This document shows, in pieces, positions 42,170 through 50,735 of a DNA stretch of 61,651 bases. The notes beneath the pieces were generated by a model, which saw only the letters and a list, made by a program, of their open reading frames with translations, was not told the origin of the DNA and did no database searches. The DNA comes from an uncultured Clostridia bacterium (GTDB lineage: Bacteria; Bacillota; Clostridia; Saccharofermentanales; DTU023): assembly GCA_937922005.1 (NCBI GenBank), contig CAKZWV010000065.1, forward strand, positions 1 to 61,651, given 5' to 3'. Position 1 is the stretch's first letter. Every line of letters begins with the position of its first letter. The position numbers and the translations under genes are program-made.

Positions 42170-44287
42170 ATGCTCAGGAAATTAACCAAGATTGTCACCA
42201 TATGCTTATTGGTCTCCTGCTTACTGTTGGAAATTTCGGTTCTTCGACATAAGCCGGAGATTTATGCAGAATATACCTACCCTTGTGCAGGGATTGTGGA
42301 GGTACAAACCCTCCGCATGCGCGAAGAGCCCAATACCCAGGGGGCAGCCGTGCAGATCATGTATGAAGGGAATAAGTTAACGGTTTTAGGGGAGACAACC
42401 GGGGAAGAAGTGGAAGGCAGCACCCTTTGGTACGAGGTCCGCTATGGCAACAGGGAAGGATATGTGAGTTCTCAGTATGTAAGCCTGGAGGCCCAAGATC
42501 CTATCGATCTGTGGACGGAGTATTTGCCAGAGGACCAGGATTTTGAGGCTGCCATGTCTCGAGAGGGTTTCCCGGAGTCATATAAAGAAAAACTTAGAAC
42601 CCTCCATCAAAAGTTCCCCAAATGGGAGTTTAAGGCCCTACATACCAACTATTCTTTTGAATATGCTGTAGCAGGCGAGATGGGTCCTGCAGGTCTAAGC
42701 ATGATTCCGGCTTCTTGTCCGGATTCTTATAAATCAGACTATCCAAGAGACTATGATCCTGAGACAGGAACTTGGGTCTTCTATGAGCCCGGATGGGTGG
42801 GAGCCAGCGAGTATATCGTGGCTTTCCAGATGGATCCACGGAATTTCTTGGACGAGGAGCACATCTTCCAGTTTGAGAACCTCCAGTATAATCCTTCCTG
42901 TCATACCGAGGAGGGAGTGAGTGCCATGATTCAAAATACCTTCATGAGCTCTCCTGACCCCGTAGAATACATCAATCCCCTTGGGGAGAGAGATCGACTC
43001 GATCGTAATTATGTGGAAGTTTTTCTAAATGCTGCCAAATATTCCGGCGTCAGTCCCTATCATCTGGCCTCCCGGGCTATCCAAGAGGTGGGGGCCGCTG
43101 GGTCGGACTCCGTATCCGGGGATTATCGAGGAATCGTTGGCTATTACAATTTCTTTAATATCGGTGCCTATGCTACCGCCCGGGATTCGGATCCGGTCTA
43201 TAACGGCCTCCTAGCTGCTATGGAAGGTTTTGATGGGCAAAGTCAAGAGGCTCGCGAAAGAATGTATTTTCCTTGGAGTGACCCGGAGCGCTCGATTATG
43301 GGCGGGGCTTACTTCTTAGGGAAGGATTATATCAACGCTGACCAGCAAACCCTGTATTTGCAAAAGTTCAACTTGTCGTCCCGGTATTTCCCAGCCTTCT
43401 CTCACCAGTACATGGGCAACGTGTTAGCCCCCATGTATGAGGCAAGATCAGTTTATAAGGCTTACGCAGGGGCCGGTGCCCTGGCCACACCGAAAGAGTT
43501 TTTGATCCCGGTCTTTACGGATATGGGAGCCACGGCTCCAGCACCTATGGAGCAATCCAAGAGTGGGAACAATTATCTAAAAAGCCTGGAAATCAACAAT
43601 CAACCCCTGATGGGTTTTACCGCTACTAAGAATCAGTATGAGTTCACCACCGGTGGTAATGTTCAGTACATTTCCGTTACGGCTGTCGCTGCGGAGCAGG
43701 GGGCCACGATTGAAGGAACTGGGGTCTACGCTCTCAGGTCTGATTTAAACGTGATTGAAGTCAGCGTAAAGGCTCCCAACGGTCGGAAACGAGTCTATTC
43801 CATAGAGTTGAAAAATGGTCAAAAGGCTATGACGGAAAGAGATTTTGATATCCAATCCAAGACCCTGCTTTTTGATGATTTTGGCTATATGTTTGGGGCA
43901 GATCCTTGCCACAAGCAAAATACCCTGACCTACTTTCGCTCCCAGATCGAGATTCCTCAGGAAATCGAGTTGAGTTTAGAAGATCCATCTGGCAAGGCCT
44001 TACAAGATGAGGATGCTGCCGGAACAGGGGCCCAGCTCATTTTTCGTCGCAATGGGAAAGAAGCAGCTCGGATGACCCTCGTCATCTATGGCGATGTCAA
44101 TGGCGACGGGGTCATTGACCTGACAGATGCCAATGCCATCATGTACCACGCTTTAGGACGTGACAAACTCTCTGCCGCCGCCAATTTGGCCATTGACGTC
44201 AATGGGGACGGCTCCAGCGATATCATAGATGCCAATACCATTGCAGCCTATGTCCAAGGTAAAAAAGAGATCGAACAAAAAAGATAG
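42170..44287 (+). CDS. Secreted SH3-glucosaminidase with cadherin-like and C-terminal dockerin domains
   Basis: 705 residues, exported. Order: signal/anchor helix (5-25, possible cut after IYA near 33); SH3b domain (40-107, LRMREEPNTQGAAV to GYVSSQYVSL); glucosaminidase/LytD-like catalytic domain (about 140-430) with YSGVSPYHLASRAIQEVGAA (probable catalytic Glu306) and GYYNFFNIGA; cadherin-like beta-sandwich (469-548); a linker domain; and a dockerin (640-700) with two calcium loops DVNGDGVIDLTD (642-653) and DVNGDGSSDIID (676-687). ATG at 42170 follows GGGGAGG; a GTG six bases earlier lies in that site. It would cleave peptidoglycan glycan strands while docked to a cohesin, encoded by the next gene. 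Confidence 0.88.
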   Translation: MLRKLTKIVTICLLVSCLLLEISVLRHKPEIYAEYTYPCAGIVEVQTLRMREEPNTQGAAVQIMYEGNKLTVLGETTGEEVEGSTLWYEVRYGNREGYVSSQYVSLEAQDPIDLWTEYLPEDQDFEAAMSREGFPESYKEKLRTLHQKFPKWEFKALHTNYSFEYAVAGEMGPAGLSMIPASCPDSYKSDYPRDYDPETGTWVFYEPGWVGASEYIVAFQMDPRNFLDEEHIFQFENLQYNPSCHTEEGVSAMIQNTFMSSPDPVEYINPLGERDRLDRNYVEVFLNAAKYSGVSPYHLASRAIQEVGAAGSDSVSGDYRGIVGYYNFFNIGAYATARDSDPVYNGLLAAMEGFDGQSQEARERMYFPWSDPERSIMGGAYFLGKDYINADQQTLYLQKFNLSSRYFPAFSHQYMGNVLAPMYEARSVYKAYAGAGALATPKEFLIPVFTDMGATAPAPMEQSKSGNNYLKSLEINNQPLMGFTATKNQYEFTTGGNVQYISVTAVAAEQGATIEGTGVYALRSDLNVIEVSVKAPNGRKRVYSIELKNGQKAMTERDFDIQSKTLLFDDFGYMFGADPCHKQNTLTYFRSQIEIPQEIELSLEDPSGKALQDEDAAGTGAQLIFRRNGKEAARMTLVIYGDVNGDGVIDLTDANAIMYHALGRDKLSAAANLAIDVNGDGSSDIIDANTIAAYVQGKKEIEQKR

Positions 44288-44299
44288 GAGGCAACACAT

Positions 44300-45736
44300 A
44301 TGTATCGTAAGCAAAGGAATATAGCGATGATGATGGACCAAAAAAATACAAAGACACAAGGAAAACGGCGTTCTAGCCTTGGTTTGGGTGGAGTATTTGC
44401 TCTACTTTTAGCCCTTGGAAGTTTTCTATTGCCCTCGGGTGCCAGTTTGCAGCTTTTGGCTCCCGCCGTTTATGCGGCACCCAGCCTGAGCTACCAGGTC
44501 GATAAGACTAAAGTTATGCAAGGAGATACGGTGGGCATTACCATCGCTCTGAGCGAAGCCCAAACCTTGGACGCTATCCAGATGTATATCGACTACGACC
44601 AAGATAGTTTTGAATTTGTACCTGGGTCGAGCTGGCTGATCGATGCAACCATGGAAGTCAGTGATTCTCACACGATCTTAGATGATGCGAGTGCGGGCCT
44701 AGTTTCAATGATCCACTGGCAAAAGGCCGTTTCGACGGATGTCAACGGGGTTGTCGCCTACCTAACCTTTAAGGCCAAAAAGGACGCTCCCGTAACACCA
44801 GCCATCTTTACCCTGGCTCACTCGGCCAACAACGTGGCCTCCTTCGTGTCCAGTCTTGAAAATGGGAAAATTACGGCGGATAACGCCCAGCCTATCAAGG
44901 TGGAAGTTAATGGGTCGGGTGTGGCCGAAAAGCCCAAGTCAGATAAGCCCCTGCCCCCTTCGAGCAAGGTACCAGCCTTAGATTCTCACTACGAAGAGCC
45001 GAAAGCTGGGATTAAGACTAATGACCTGCCTATTCCTGCTCCCCAGGGCAATGGCTATAGCCGGTCTTCCTCAGGAAATGTCAGAAGAATAGCCCAGAAG
45101 AAAGGGATTAACCCCCTCCACCCCATCGCTCCGGTTCCGGAAGAGGATGAAGAGGAAGCTACCCAGAAGGTCCGTGGCAAATCAGGCAAGGTAAGCAAGC
45201 AAAAAGAATTCATCAAACAGACCGAAGAGGCTGAGTTTGAAGATGAGAGCGAGCATGAGAATTTCATCGATGAGGCCGAGCAGGTAGATGCCCAGGCCCA
45301 CGAAGAGGCTGAGATCGCCCAAGCCGAGAAGGCCAAACTCTATGACTACGATAACCGGGAACTTTTTGTTCCCAACCGCCCTCTTCCTCAGCACCGGATT
45401 CCCCAGGGCTACCGGCCCAAGGTCCTCCTCGTCAAAGAGGTTGAGATCCAAGGTTATGTCTCCGAAGATGGGGGCCAGGACCTCTACTATCTCGAGGATG
45501 AAGAAGGTTACAGCGATTTATATACTTATTCTGATCGGGGCGACTATTTTGAGCTTTACCAGGCAGACACCGCTGACGATGGCCACGATGCTTCGAAGGT
45601 CCGGGCCAAGAGCTTTGCTGCTGAGAGTGAAAAGAAATCCAACAAGAACTTAGCCAGTATTATCCTGGTGGCCCTTATCGGGATTTCTTCCTTCAGCACC
45701 CTGGTTATTTCGATCATCCGTCAGATCCGCCCATAA
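44300..45736 (+). CDS. Membrane-anchored cohesin-domain protein
   Basis: 478 residues. A signal peptide (about 26-60, cut near YAA) is followed by one cohesin domain at ~62-203. It starts LSYQVDKTKVMQGDTVGITI, runs through LDAIQMYIDYDQDSFEFVPG and GVVAYLTFKAK, and ends ENGKITADNAQPIKVEV. A long Pro/Lys/Glu-rich, partly helical spacer (205-445) reaches a C-terminal transmembrane helix (451-472) with a short basic cytoplasmic end (RQIRP). AGGAGG lies eight bases before the ATG, and the gene is 12 bases after the dockerin enzyme. The obvious inference is that its cohesin binds that dockerin, holding the hydrolase outside the membrane. No sortase motif. Confidence 0.85.
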   Translation: MYRKQRNIAMMMDQKNTKTQGKRRSSLGLGGVFALLLALGSFLLPSGASLQLLAPAVYAAPSLSYQVDKTKVMQGDTVGITIALSEAQTLDAIQMYIDYDQDSFEFVPGSSWLIDATMEVSDSHTILDDASAGLVSMIHWQKAVSTDVNGVVAYLTFKAKKDAPVTPAIFTLAHSANNVASFVSSLENGKITADNAQPIKVEVNGSGVAEKPKSDKPLPPSSKVPALDSHYEEPKAGIKTNDLPIPAPQGNGYSRSSSGNVRRIAQKKGINPLHPIAPVPEEDEEEATQKVRGKSGKVSKQKEFIKQTEEAEFEDESEHENFIDEAEQVDAQAHEEAEIAQAEKAKLYDYDNRELFVPNRPLPQHRIPQGYRPKVLLVKEVEIQGYVSEDGGQDLYYLEDEEGYSDLYTYSDRGDYFELYQADTADDGHDASKVRAKSFAAESEKKSNKNLASIILVALIGISSFSTLVISIIRQIRP

Positions 45737-45888
45737 TTCACTCATAAGACAAAGCAATCATTCCGGAGCCCTTATAGATCAAGGCTCCCCACTTACAAAT
45801 ATTCCCGGAGGCTTTCTCCTATCCTTGCCTCCCGTTTTTTAGAAGATATCTATACTACCTCCTTCCTTTGGTAGGAAAAGTTTTCACC

Positions 45889-45921
45889 AAGCAACCCAGG
45901 CCCCGCCTGGGTTGCTTTTTT
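45889..45921 (+). terminator. Terminator of the cohesin/dockerin operon
   Basis: GCAACCCAGG (45891-45900), loop CCCCG, CCTGGGTTGC (45906-45915), then TTTTTT. The stem may also act weakly on the convergent cca transcript. Confidence 0.92.
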
Positions 45922-45986
45922 AGTATCCCTTAAAGCACTGCTAGGCGGAAGAACTGCTGTGTTCTCGCAGCTGGGATCTTTCAACC

Positions 45987-47006
45987 TTATGGGAGCGCTG
46001 TAAGGCGGGCTATTACTTGCTTTTTTTTCTTTTTTCCGTAGCCAAGCTGGGTCAAGGCGTCTTCTACTTTTGCCTCCCCTGCTTGCCACCCAGCCTTGGA
46101 AAAGAGCCAGGCCAGGCGGGAGATTGGATCGGAGTCGTTTTTTTCAAGAACCGAGCTTTTCGGGGTGGCTGCATATTCCGACTCAGGAAGTTTGATTTCT
46201 AGAGCAGCGCTTTCTTGTTCGATCACAAGCTCTGCCCAGGGAAAGTCCCTTTCAAGGGCCGGAAGGATATAGGATAATAGGCCTGTCTCATGAAGGAGGA
46301 AAAAGCCAGGCAGCCAGTGAGGGGAGGTTAGGATCTTATCCCACTCAGGCCGAAGGATCTTAGGGTCCAAGGCACCGAGGAGGGGGGCCCAGCTACTAAG
46401 ACTCTCCTTAGTCTCTTTTTCTAGGGAGAAGCCCAGACAAGTGGCAAAGCGCACGGCTCTCATGAGACGGAGGGCGTCTTCTTGAAAGCGCCGATCCGGG
46501 TCGCCAATAGTCCGGATGATCCCCTGATTGAGGTCCTCGTAGGAGAGAGGATCCCCCCAGATCTCGCCCGCCTTGTTCAGGGCAAGGGCATTGATGGTGA
46601 AATCCCGCCGGATTAGGTCTTCGGCCAAGGTTTCCACTGGTTCAATCACTGAGGGATGGCGGTGGTCGAGGTAAGTTCCCTCTTTGCGGAATTGGGCTAG
46701 CTCGACGCTTAGACGACCGCCCTTTTCTAAGGCGGATGTCAATTTCACAACCCCGTAAGTGGCCCCGAAGGTTTCGAGGGACCAAGGGGGGAGGGAGGCA
46801 GGACCAGGGGGGGATAAGAGGGCGATGCGGTCGGGGGTAGGAGTATTTGTGGCTAGATCAAAGTCCGTGGGAGAGCCTCCTAGGAGAAGATCGCGAACAG
46901 CTCCACCTACAATGTAAACCTCAAAGCCTGCTCCTTCCAAATGTTCCAAAACCCAGCTGACGAGGGTGGGCAGGCTGGAGCTAATCTTGGTTAATTGGCA
47001 AATCAT
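45987..47006 (-). CDS. cca: CCA tRNA nucleotidyltransferase (class II), short C-terminus
   Basis: 339 residues, against 400-450 for most bacterial enzymes. It adds or repairs the 3' CCA of tRNA. GGAVRDLLLGG-x-PTDFDLAT (about 34-53) carries the catalytic Asp pair, followed by RRDFTINALA, RFQEDALRLMRAVRFA (neck) and a partial body; the tail domain is largely missing. Near the end a lysine run is encoded by A6-G-A8 (46021-46035 on the plus strand), a slip-prone tract, followed by only ten codons. A frameshift there may have shortened the protein. No ribosome-binding site precedes the ATG; see the promoter entry. Confidence 0.9.
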   Translation of the reverse strand: MICQLTKISSSLPTLVSWVLEHLEGAGFEVYIVGGAVRDLLLGGSPTDFDLATNTPTPDRIALLSPPGPASLPPWSLETFGATYGVVKLTSALEKGGRLSVELAQFRKEGTYLDHRHPSVIEPVETLAEDLIRRDFTINALALNKAGEIWGDPLSYEDLNQGIIRTIGDPDRRFQEDALRLMRAVRFATCLGFSLEKETKESLSSWAPLLGALDPKILRPEWDKILTSPHWLPGFFLLHETGLLSYILPALERDFPWAELVIEQESAALEIKLPESEYAATPKSSVLEKNDSDPISRLAWLFSKAGWQAGEAKVEDALTQLGYGKKKKKQVIARLTALP

Positions 47007-47012
47007 AGGCCC

Positions 47013-47041
47013 ATTATAGAGAATGGGGAGGATGATGGCAA
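47013..47041 (-). promoter_or_regulatory. Promoter placing the cca transcript start at its ATG (leaderless)
   Basis: On the minus strand TTGCCA (47041-47036) and TATAAT (47018-47013) are 17 bases apart. The ATG begins at 47006, seven bases after the -10, where transcription would start. No Shine-Dalgarno sequence can fit, so translation is probably leaderless. Confidence 0.7.
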
Positions 47042-47082
47042 AGGCTAAAAATGGCTAAGAGGGTGAGAGGATTTCTTATTTG

Positions 47083-47176
47083 TGTTATACTGGAGTAAGC
47101 CCGTAAGGGTGAATTCCCATCAACTCCTTACTTTATAGATCATATAGAATAAGATCATATAGAATTCATATAGAAT
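47083..47176 (+). promoter_or_regulatory. fhs upstream region: extended -10 and three CATATAGAAT repeats
   Basis: TGTTATACT at 47083-47091 is an extended -10 element. In the leader CATATAGAAT occurs at 47141-47150, 47156-47165 and 47167-47176. The repeats may be a binding site or slippage product. Confidence 0.5.
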
Positions 47177-47195
47177 CAAATGAGGTGAATGACAG

Positions 47196-48863
47196 ATGAA
47201 AACAGACATTGAAATTGCCCAGAGTGCAGAAATTAAGCCAATCGACCAGATTGCCAAATCAGCCGGGATCCCGGAAGAGTATCTTGAGCATTATGGCAAA
47301 TACATGGCCAAAATTGATCTCAAGGCCTTAAACGAGAATAAAAAAGGAAAACTTATTCTCATGACCGCCATTACCCCAACTCCAGCCGGAGAAGGGAAGA
47401 CCACGACCAGTATTGGCTTAGCGGATGCCTTAAGAAAAGTTGGGAAGAATGCAGGCGTTGCCCTCCGCGAACCTTCCTTAGGCCCTGTCTTTGGTATTAA
47501 GGGAGGGGCTGCCGGTGGTGGCTATGCCCAAGTTATCCCCATGGAGCACCTGAATCTTCACTTTACAGGCGACTTCCATGCGATTGGGGCGGCTAACAAC
47601 CTTCTAGCAGCCATGCTGGATAACCACATTCACCAGGGCAATGCCCTCAACATTGATCCTCGGCGGATTGCCTGGAGACGGTGCGTAGATATGAACGATC
47701 GCCAGCTCCGTAACGTCCTGGATGGACTTGGCAAACGGGCAGATGGGTTCCCTCGTCAGGATGGTTTTGATATCACCGTTGCTTCGGAAGTTATGGCAGC
47801 TTTCTGCTTGGCTACTTCCTTGAAGGACCTCAAAGAGCGTCTGGGTCGGATGATCGTTGCCTATGACATGGATCGTAAGCCGATTACGGCTCACGACCTG
47901 AAGGCAGAAGGTGCCATGACCGTCCTCTTGAAGGATGCCCTCCAACCCAACCTCGTTCAGACCCTAGAAGGTACCCCCGCCTTTGTCCACGGTGGCCCCT
48001 TCGCCAACATCGCCCATGGCTGCAACAGCGTCTTAGCCACCAAGATGGGTCTATCGCACTTTGATTATCTCGTCACAGAGGCTGGCTTCGGTGCTGACCT
48101 AGGTGCTGAGAAGTTTATGGATATTAAGTGCCGGGCTGCGGGTATTGAGCCCGACGCTGTCGTTATCGTAGCGACCATCCGGGCCCTGAAGATGCATGGT
48201 GGCTTGGATAAGAAAGACCTAGGCCACGAGGATCTAGAGGCCTTGAAGAAAGGAATGCCCAACCTTCTCCGTCACGTCGAAAACATCACCAAGGTCTTTA
48301 ACCGCAAGGCTGTTGTGGCCCTCAATGAGTTCCCCACCGATACAGAAGCTGAAGTTGAGCTCGTCAAGAAACTCTGTGCTGAGCTGGGCGTGGAAGTTGC
48401 CTTGTCTCAAGTCTGGGCTAAAGGCGGCGAAGGCGGAATCGACCTGGCCAACAAGGTCATTGCCCTGGCTGAAGAAGGCGAGAAGAAAGAAATGCACTAT
48501 GTCTATGACATGGAAGACGATCTGAAGACCAAGATCACCAAGATTGCTACCAAGATTTACCGGGCCAAGTCCGTTTCCTTCTCCAAACTCGCCAGCGGTG
48601 CCCTCAAGCGGGCTGAAGAAGATGGCTTCAAGAATGCGCCGATCTGCGTTGCCAAGACCCAATATTCGTTCTCAGATGATCCCACCTTGCTGGGCGCTCC
48701 GGAAGGTTTCGTCCTCCACGTCGAAGACGCCAGAGTCTCGGCCGGTGCTGGCTTCGTGGTCCTCTATACAGGTGATATCATGACCATGCCGGGTCTCCCC
48801 AAAGAGCCAGCTGCAGAGAAGATGGATGTCTTAGACGATGGCCGGATTGTAGGGCTCTTCTAA
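47196..48863 (+). CDS. fhs: Formate-tetrahydrofolate ligase
   Basis: 555 residues, normal length. It makes 10-formyl-THF from formate, THF and ATP. Motifs are TPTPAGEGKTTTSIGLADAL (P-loop), REPSLGPVFGIKGGAAGGGY, FTGDFHAI and EAGFGADLGAEKFMDIKCR. GAGGTGAATGACAG precedes the ATG. It links with the glycine cleavage genes upstream in one-carbon metabolism. High-GC, strongly biased codon use suggests high expression. Confidence 0.98.
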   Translation: MKTDIEIAQSAEIKPIDQIAKSAGIPEEYLEHYGKYMAKIDLKALNENKKGKLILMTAITPTPAGEGKTTTSIGLADALRKVGKNAGVALREPSLGPVFGIKGGAAGGGYAQVIPMEHLNLHFTGDFHAIGAANNLLAAMLDNHIHQGNALNIDPRRIAWRRCVDMNDRQLRNVLDGLGKRADGFPRQDGFDITVASEVMAAFCLATSLKDLKERLGRMIVAYDMDRKPITAHDLKAEGAMTVLLKDALQPNLVQTLEGTPAFVHGGPFANIAHGCNSVLATKMGLSHFDYLVTEAGFGADLGAEKFMDIKCRAAGIEPDAVVIVATIRALKMHGGLDKKDLGHEDLEALKKGMPNLLRHVENITKVFNRKAVVALNEFPTDTEAEVELVKKLCAELGVEVALSQVWAKGGEGGIDLANKVIALAEEGEKKEMHYVYDMEDDLKTKITKIATKIYRAKSVSFSKLASGALKRAEEDGFKNAPICVAKTQYSFSDDPTLLGAPEGFVLHVEDARVSAGAGFVVLYTGDIMTMPGLPKEPAAEKMDVLDDGRIVGLF

Positions 48864-48923
48864 GTTTTACTAAAATTTTTTAAGAAAAGATATTACATTA
48901 GACTTAACATGTAATTCCTGTAG

Positions 48924-48968
48924 TTCCCCCACAAGCCCTCTCACGAGGATCCCTTGTGGGGGAATTTT
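48924..48968 (+). terminator. Terminator of fhs
   Basis: TTCCCCCACAAG (48924-48935) pairs perfectly over 12 bp with CTTGTGGGGGAA (48953-48964), followed by TTTT. The same GGGGGAA words recur weakly up to 49060 without a further clear hairpin. Confidence 0.92.
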
Positions 48969-49108
48969 ATATGTCTGGGAAGAGAAGAAATTCCCTTGTG
49001 ATGGAATTTATGCCTGCCCTTGGAAGAGGTTCCCCGTAGGGAATGTGGGGGAATTCTTGCGTCTAGGCAGGGGAGCTGAAGGAATATTTCTGGAAAGTTT
49101 GCAAGAAG

Positions 49109-49125
49109 ATTACAAGAAACTTACA
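49109..49125 (-). promoter_or_regulatory. WalR-box-like direct repeat upstream of ftsE
   Basis: On the minus strand TGTAAG-N5-TGTAAT matches 11 of 12 positions of the WalR consensus TGTWAH-N5-TGTWAH. It lies 135 bases before ftsE, within two nested inverted repeats (GATTACAAG/CTTGTAATC and AACTTAC/GTAAGTT). In Bacillus, WalR controls ftsEX-dependent hydrolase genes. No clear promoter hexamers are seen between it and the gene. Confidence 0.4.
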
Positions 49126-49259
49126 TGTGAGTCGGGAACTTGTAATCATTCTAGTAAGTTCTTAAACTTGTCCTAGAAGAGTGTGGTCATGTGGACCATA
49201 CCATCAGACACCAGGTGGTCGGTATGTGCCTGACGACCAAGACAAGTGAGGGAGCAAGG

Positions 49260-50735
49260 ATGGCCAAATATGATGAAGAGGCTGCGATTCTCTTCCAGGA
49301 TGTAGGAAAAACTTACAAGGGAGGAATTGTGGCCCTGGATGGGATCAATATTAGCATTGACCAGGGAGAATTTGTCTTTATTACGGGAGCGAGTGGGGCT
49401 GGAAAGAGTACCCTCATGAAGCTTTTGACAGCGGAAGAGCGGGCCACAGAAGGGGCCGTTTGGCTAGAAGATATCAATGTGGGGGCCTTGAACAAGGATC
49501 TAATCCCCTATTATCGACGGAAAATTGGGATGGTTTTCCAAGATTATCGCCTGATTGCTAGTAAGACTGTTTTTGAAAATGTGGCTTTTGCAATGGAATC
49601 GGTCGGCCAGCCATCTTATGAGATCGTTAAGCGAGTGCCCCTGCTTTTAGCTATGGTAGGCCTCGGCGATCGGATGAATGCGTATCCGGGCGAACTTTCT
49701 GGCGGAGAAGCCCAGCGGGTCGGAATTGCCCGAGCTATGGCAAATACTCCCCGTCTCCTTGTAGCGGATGAGCCGACTGGCAACCTGGATCCTCAGACTA
49801 GTGAGTCAATCATGACCCTTTTAGATGATATCAATAGGACAGGGACCATGGTCATCACTTGTACCCACGACCTCAATATTGTGAAAAAGATGAATAAGCG
49901 GGTGATTGAGATGAGTTATGGGCAGATCATCTACGACTCTGCGGAGGAGACGACGCTCCATATAACGGAGGAAGCCTGGGACGAGGATTTCTCAGAGGAG
50001 GAGTATCCTTCCTATGCTGGTATGATTTCGCCCCTGCCCAAGCCCAAGTCTCAAGATCGAGTGCAGATTGCTGTTTCTACAAGGCAGACCCCACCACCAC
50101 CCCCACCAAGGGTGGAAGAGCGGGCTTCGATTTCTTCTACTACGGTTTCGGATCGGCCCTTGCCTCCGCCCCCTCCAAGGATGGAAGAACGAGCTTCGAT
50201 TTCTTCTACTTCGGTTTCGGATCGGCCCTTGCCTCCGCCACCACCAAGGATGGCAGTTCAGTCTATTTCTCCGGCTACATCGCCCCGCCCCTTGCCTCCG
50301 CCAAGGCTTGAAGTTGAAACCTGCAACACCGCTTCTACCGCCCAAACCCTGCCTCCGCCTCCTCCAAGAGCGAAGGTCCCGCCTGTTTCCCCAAGCTCAT
50401 TGCCCCAGCCTGCTGACCTTTCTGAGACTGAGCCTGCTGACCTTTCTGGGACAGAGCATGCTGGCCTTGCTGAGACTGAGCCTGCAGCTTTAGCTGATAC
50501 CAACCTTGCCACCCCAGTCCGGTCTGCCCGGGGGGTGCCTATCCAGCCCTTAGGATCTGCCGTGACGGACCCCTCTGCAGAGATCTCCCTCTATGCCATC
50601 CTGGATCCAAGCTTGGATCCCTCACAGGATGCTTCCCTCAACCCCTTCTTGGATCCGGACAGCTATCCGGCCTTAGACCCTACTTGGGGTCAATTTACCG
50701 ATTCCAGAAAAGGAGTGATCAAATATGAAGTCTAA
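49260..50735 (+). CDS. ftsE: Cell-division ATP-binding protein FtsE with long proline-rich C-terminal tail
   Basis: 491 residues, over twice the usual ~228. Residues 1-230 are a complete FtsE: Walker A GASGAGKS (43-50), MVFQDYRLI, signature LSGGEAQRVGIARA (146-159), Walker B LLVADEPTGNLDP (166-178) and TCTHDLNIV. Residues ~235-491 are disordered and repetitive: 23-residue units around PPPPPRMEERASIS, then 8-residue ADLSETEP-like units, then LDPSLDPSQD-like units. ATG at 49260 follows GAGGGAGCAAGG. FtsX starts within its 3' end. FtsEX transmits cytoplasmic ATP hydrolysis to an external wall-hydrolase regulator. Confidence 0.93.
   Translation: MAKYDEEAAILFQDVGKTYKGGIVALDGINISIDQGEFVFITGASGAGKSTLMKLLTAEERATEGAVWLEDINVGALNKDLIPYYRRKIGMVFQDYRLIASKTVFENVAFAMESVGQPSYEIVKRVPLLLAMVGLGDRMNAYPGELSGGEAQRVGIARAMANTPRLLVADEPTGNLDPQTSESIMTLLDDINRTGTMVITCTHDLNIVKKMNKRVIEMSYGQIIYDSAEETTLHITEEAWDEDFSEEEYPSYAGMISPLPKPKSQDRVQIAVSTRQTPPPPPPRVEERASISSTTVSDRPLPPPPPRMEERASISSTSVSDRPLPPPPPRMAVQSISPATSPRPLPPPRLEVETCNTASTAQTLPPPPPRAKVPPVSPSSLPQPADLSETEPADLSGTEHAGLAETEPAALADTNLATPVRSARGVPIQPLGSAVTDPSAEISLYAILDPSLDPSQDASLNPFLDPDSYPALDPTWGQFTDSRKGVIKYEV
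50113..50510 (+). repeat. Coding tandem repeats in the ftsE tail
   Basis: A 69-bp unit repeats from 50113 with the same words at 50182 and 50251. A degenerate 24-bp unit (encoding ADLSETEP, ADLSGTEH, AGLAETEP, AALADTNL) repeats four times over about 50410-50505. Both periods are multiples of three, so the frame is kept. Confidence 0.88.

Noticed and set aside
45850..46089. Separate small gene overlapping the end of cca
   Set aside because: It lies in an alternative frame over the A-rich tract, has no ribosome-binding site and no recognisable sequence.
50068..50493. Alternative-frame ORFs within the ftsE tail
   Set aside because: Created by the tandem repeats and proline codons; the ftsE frame is continuous with the ATPase domain and leads into ftsX.
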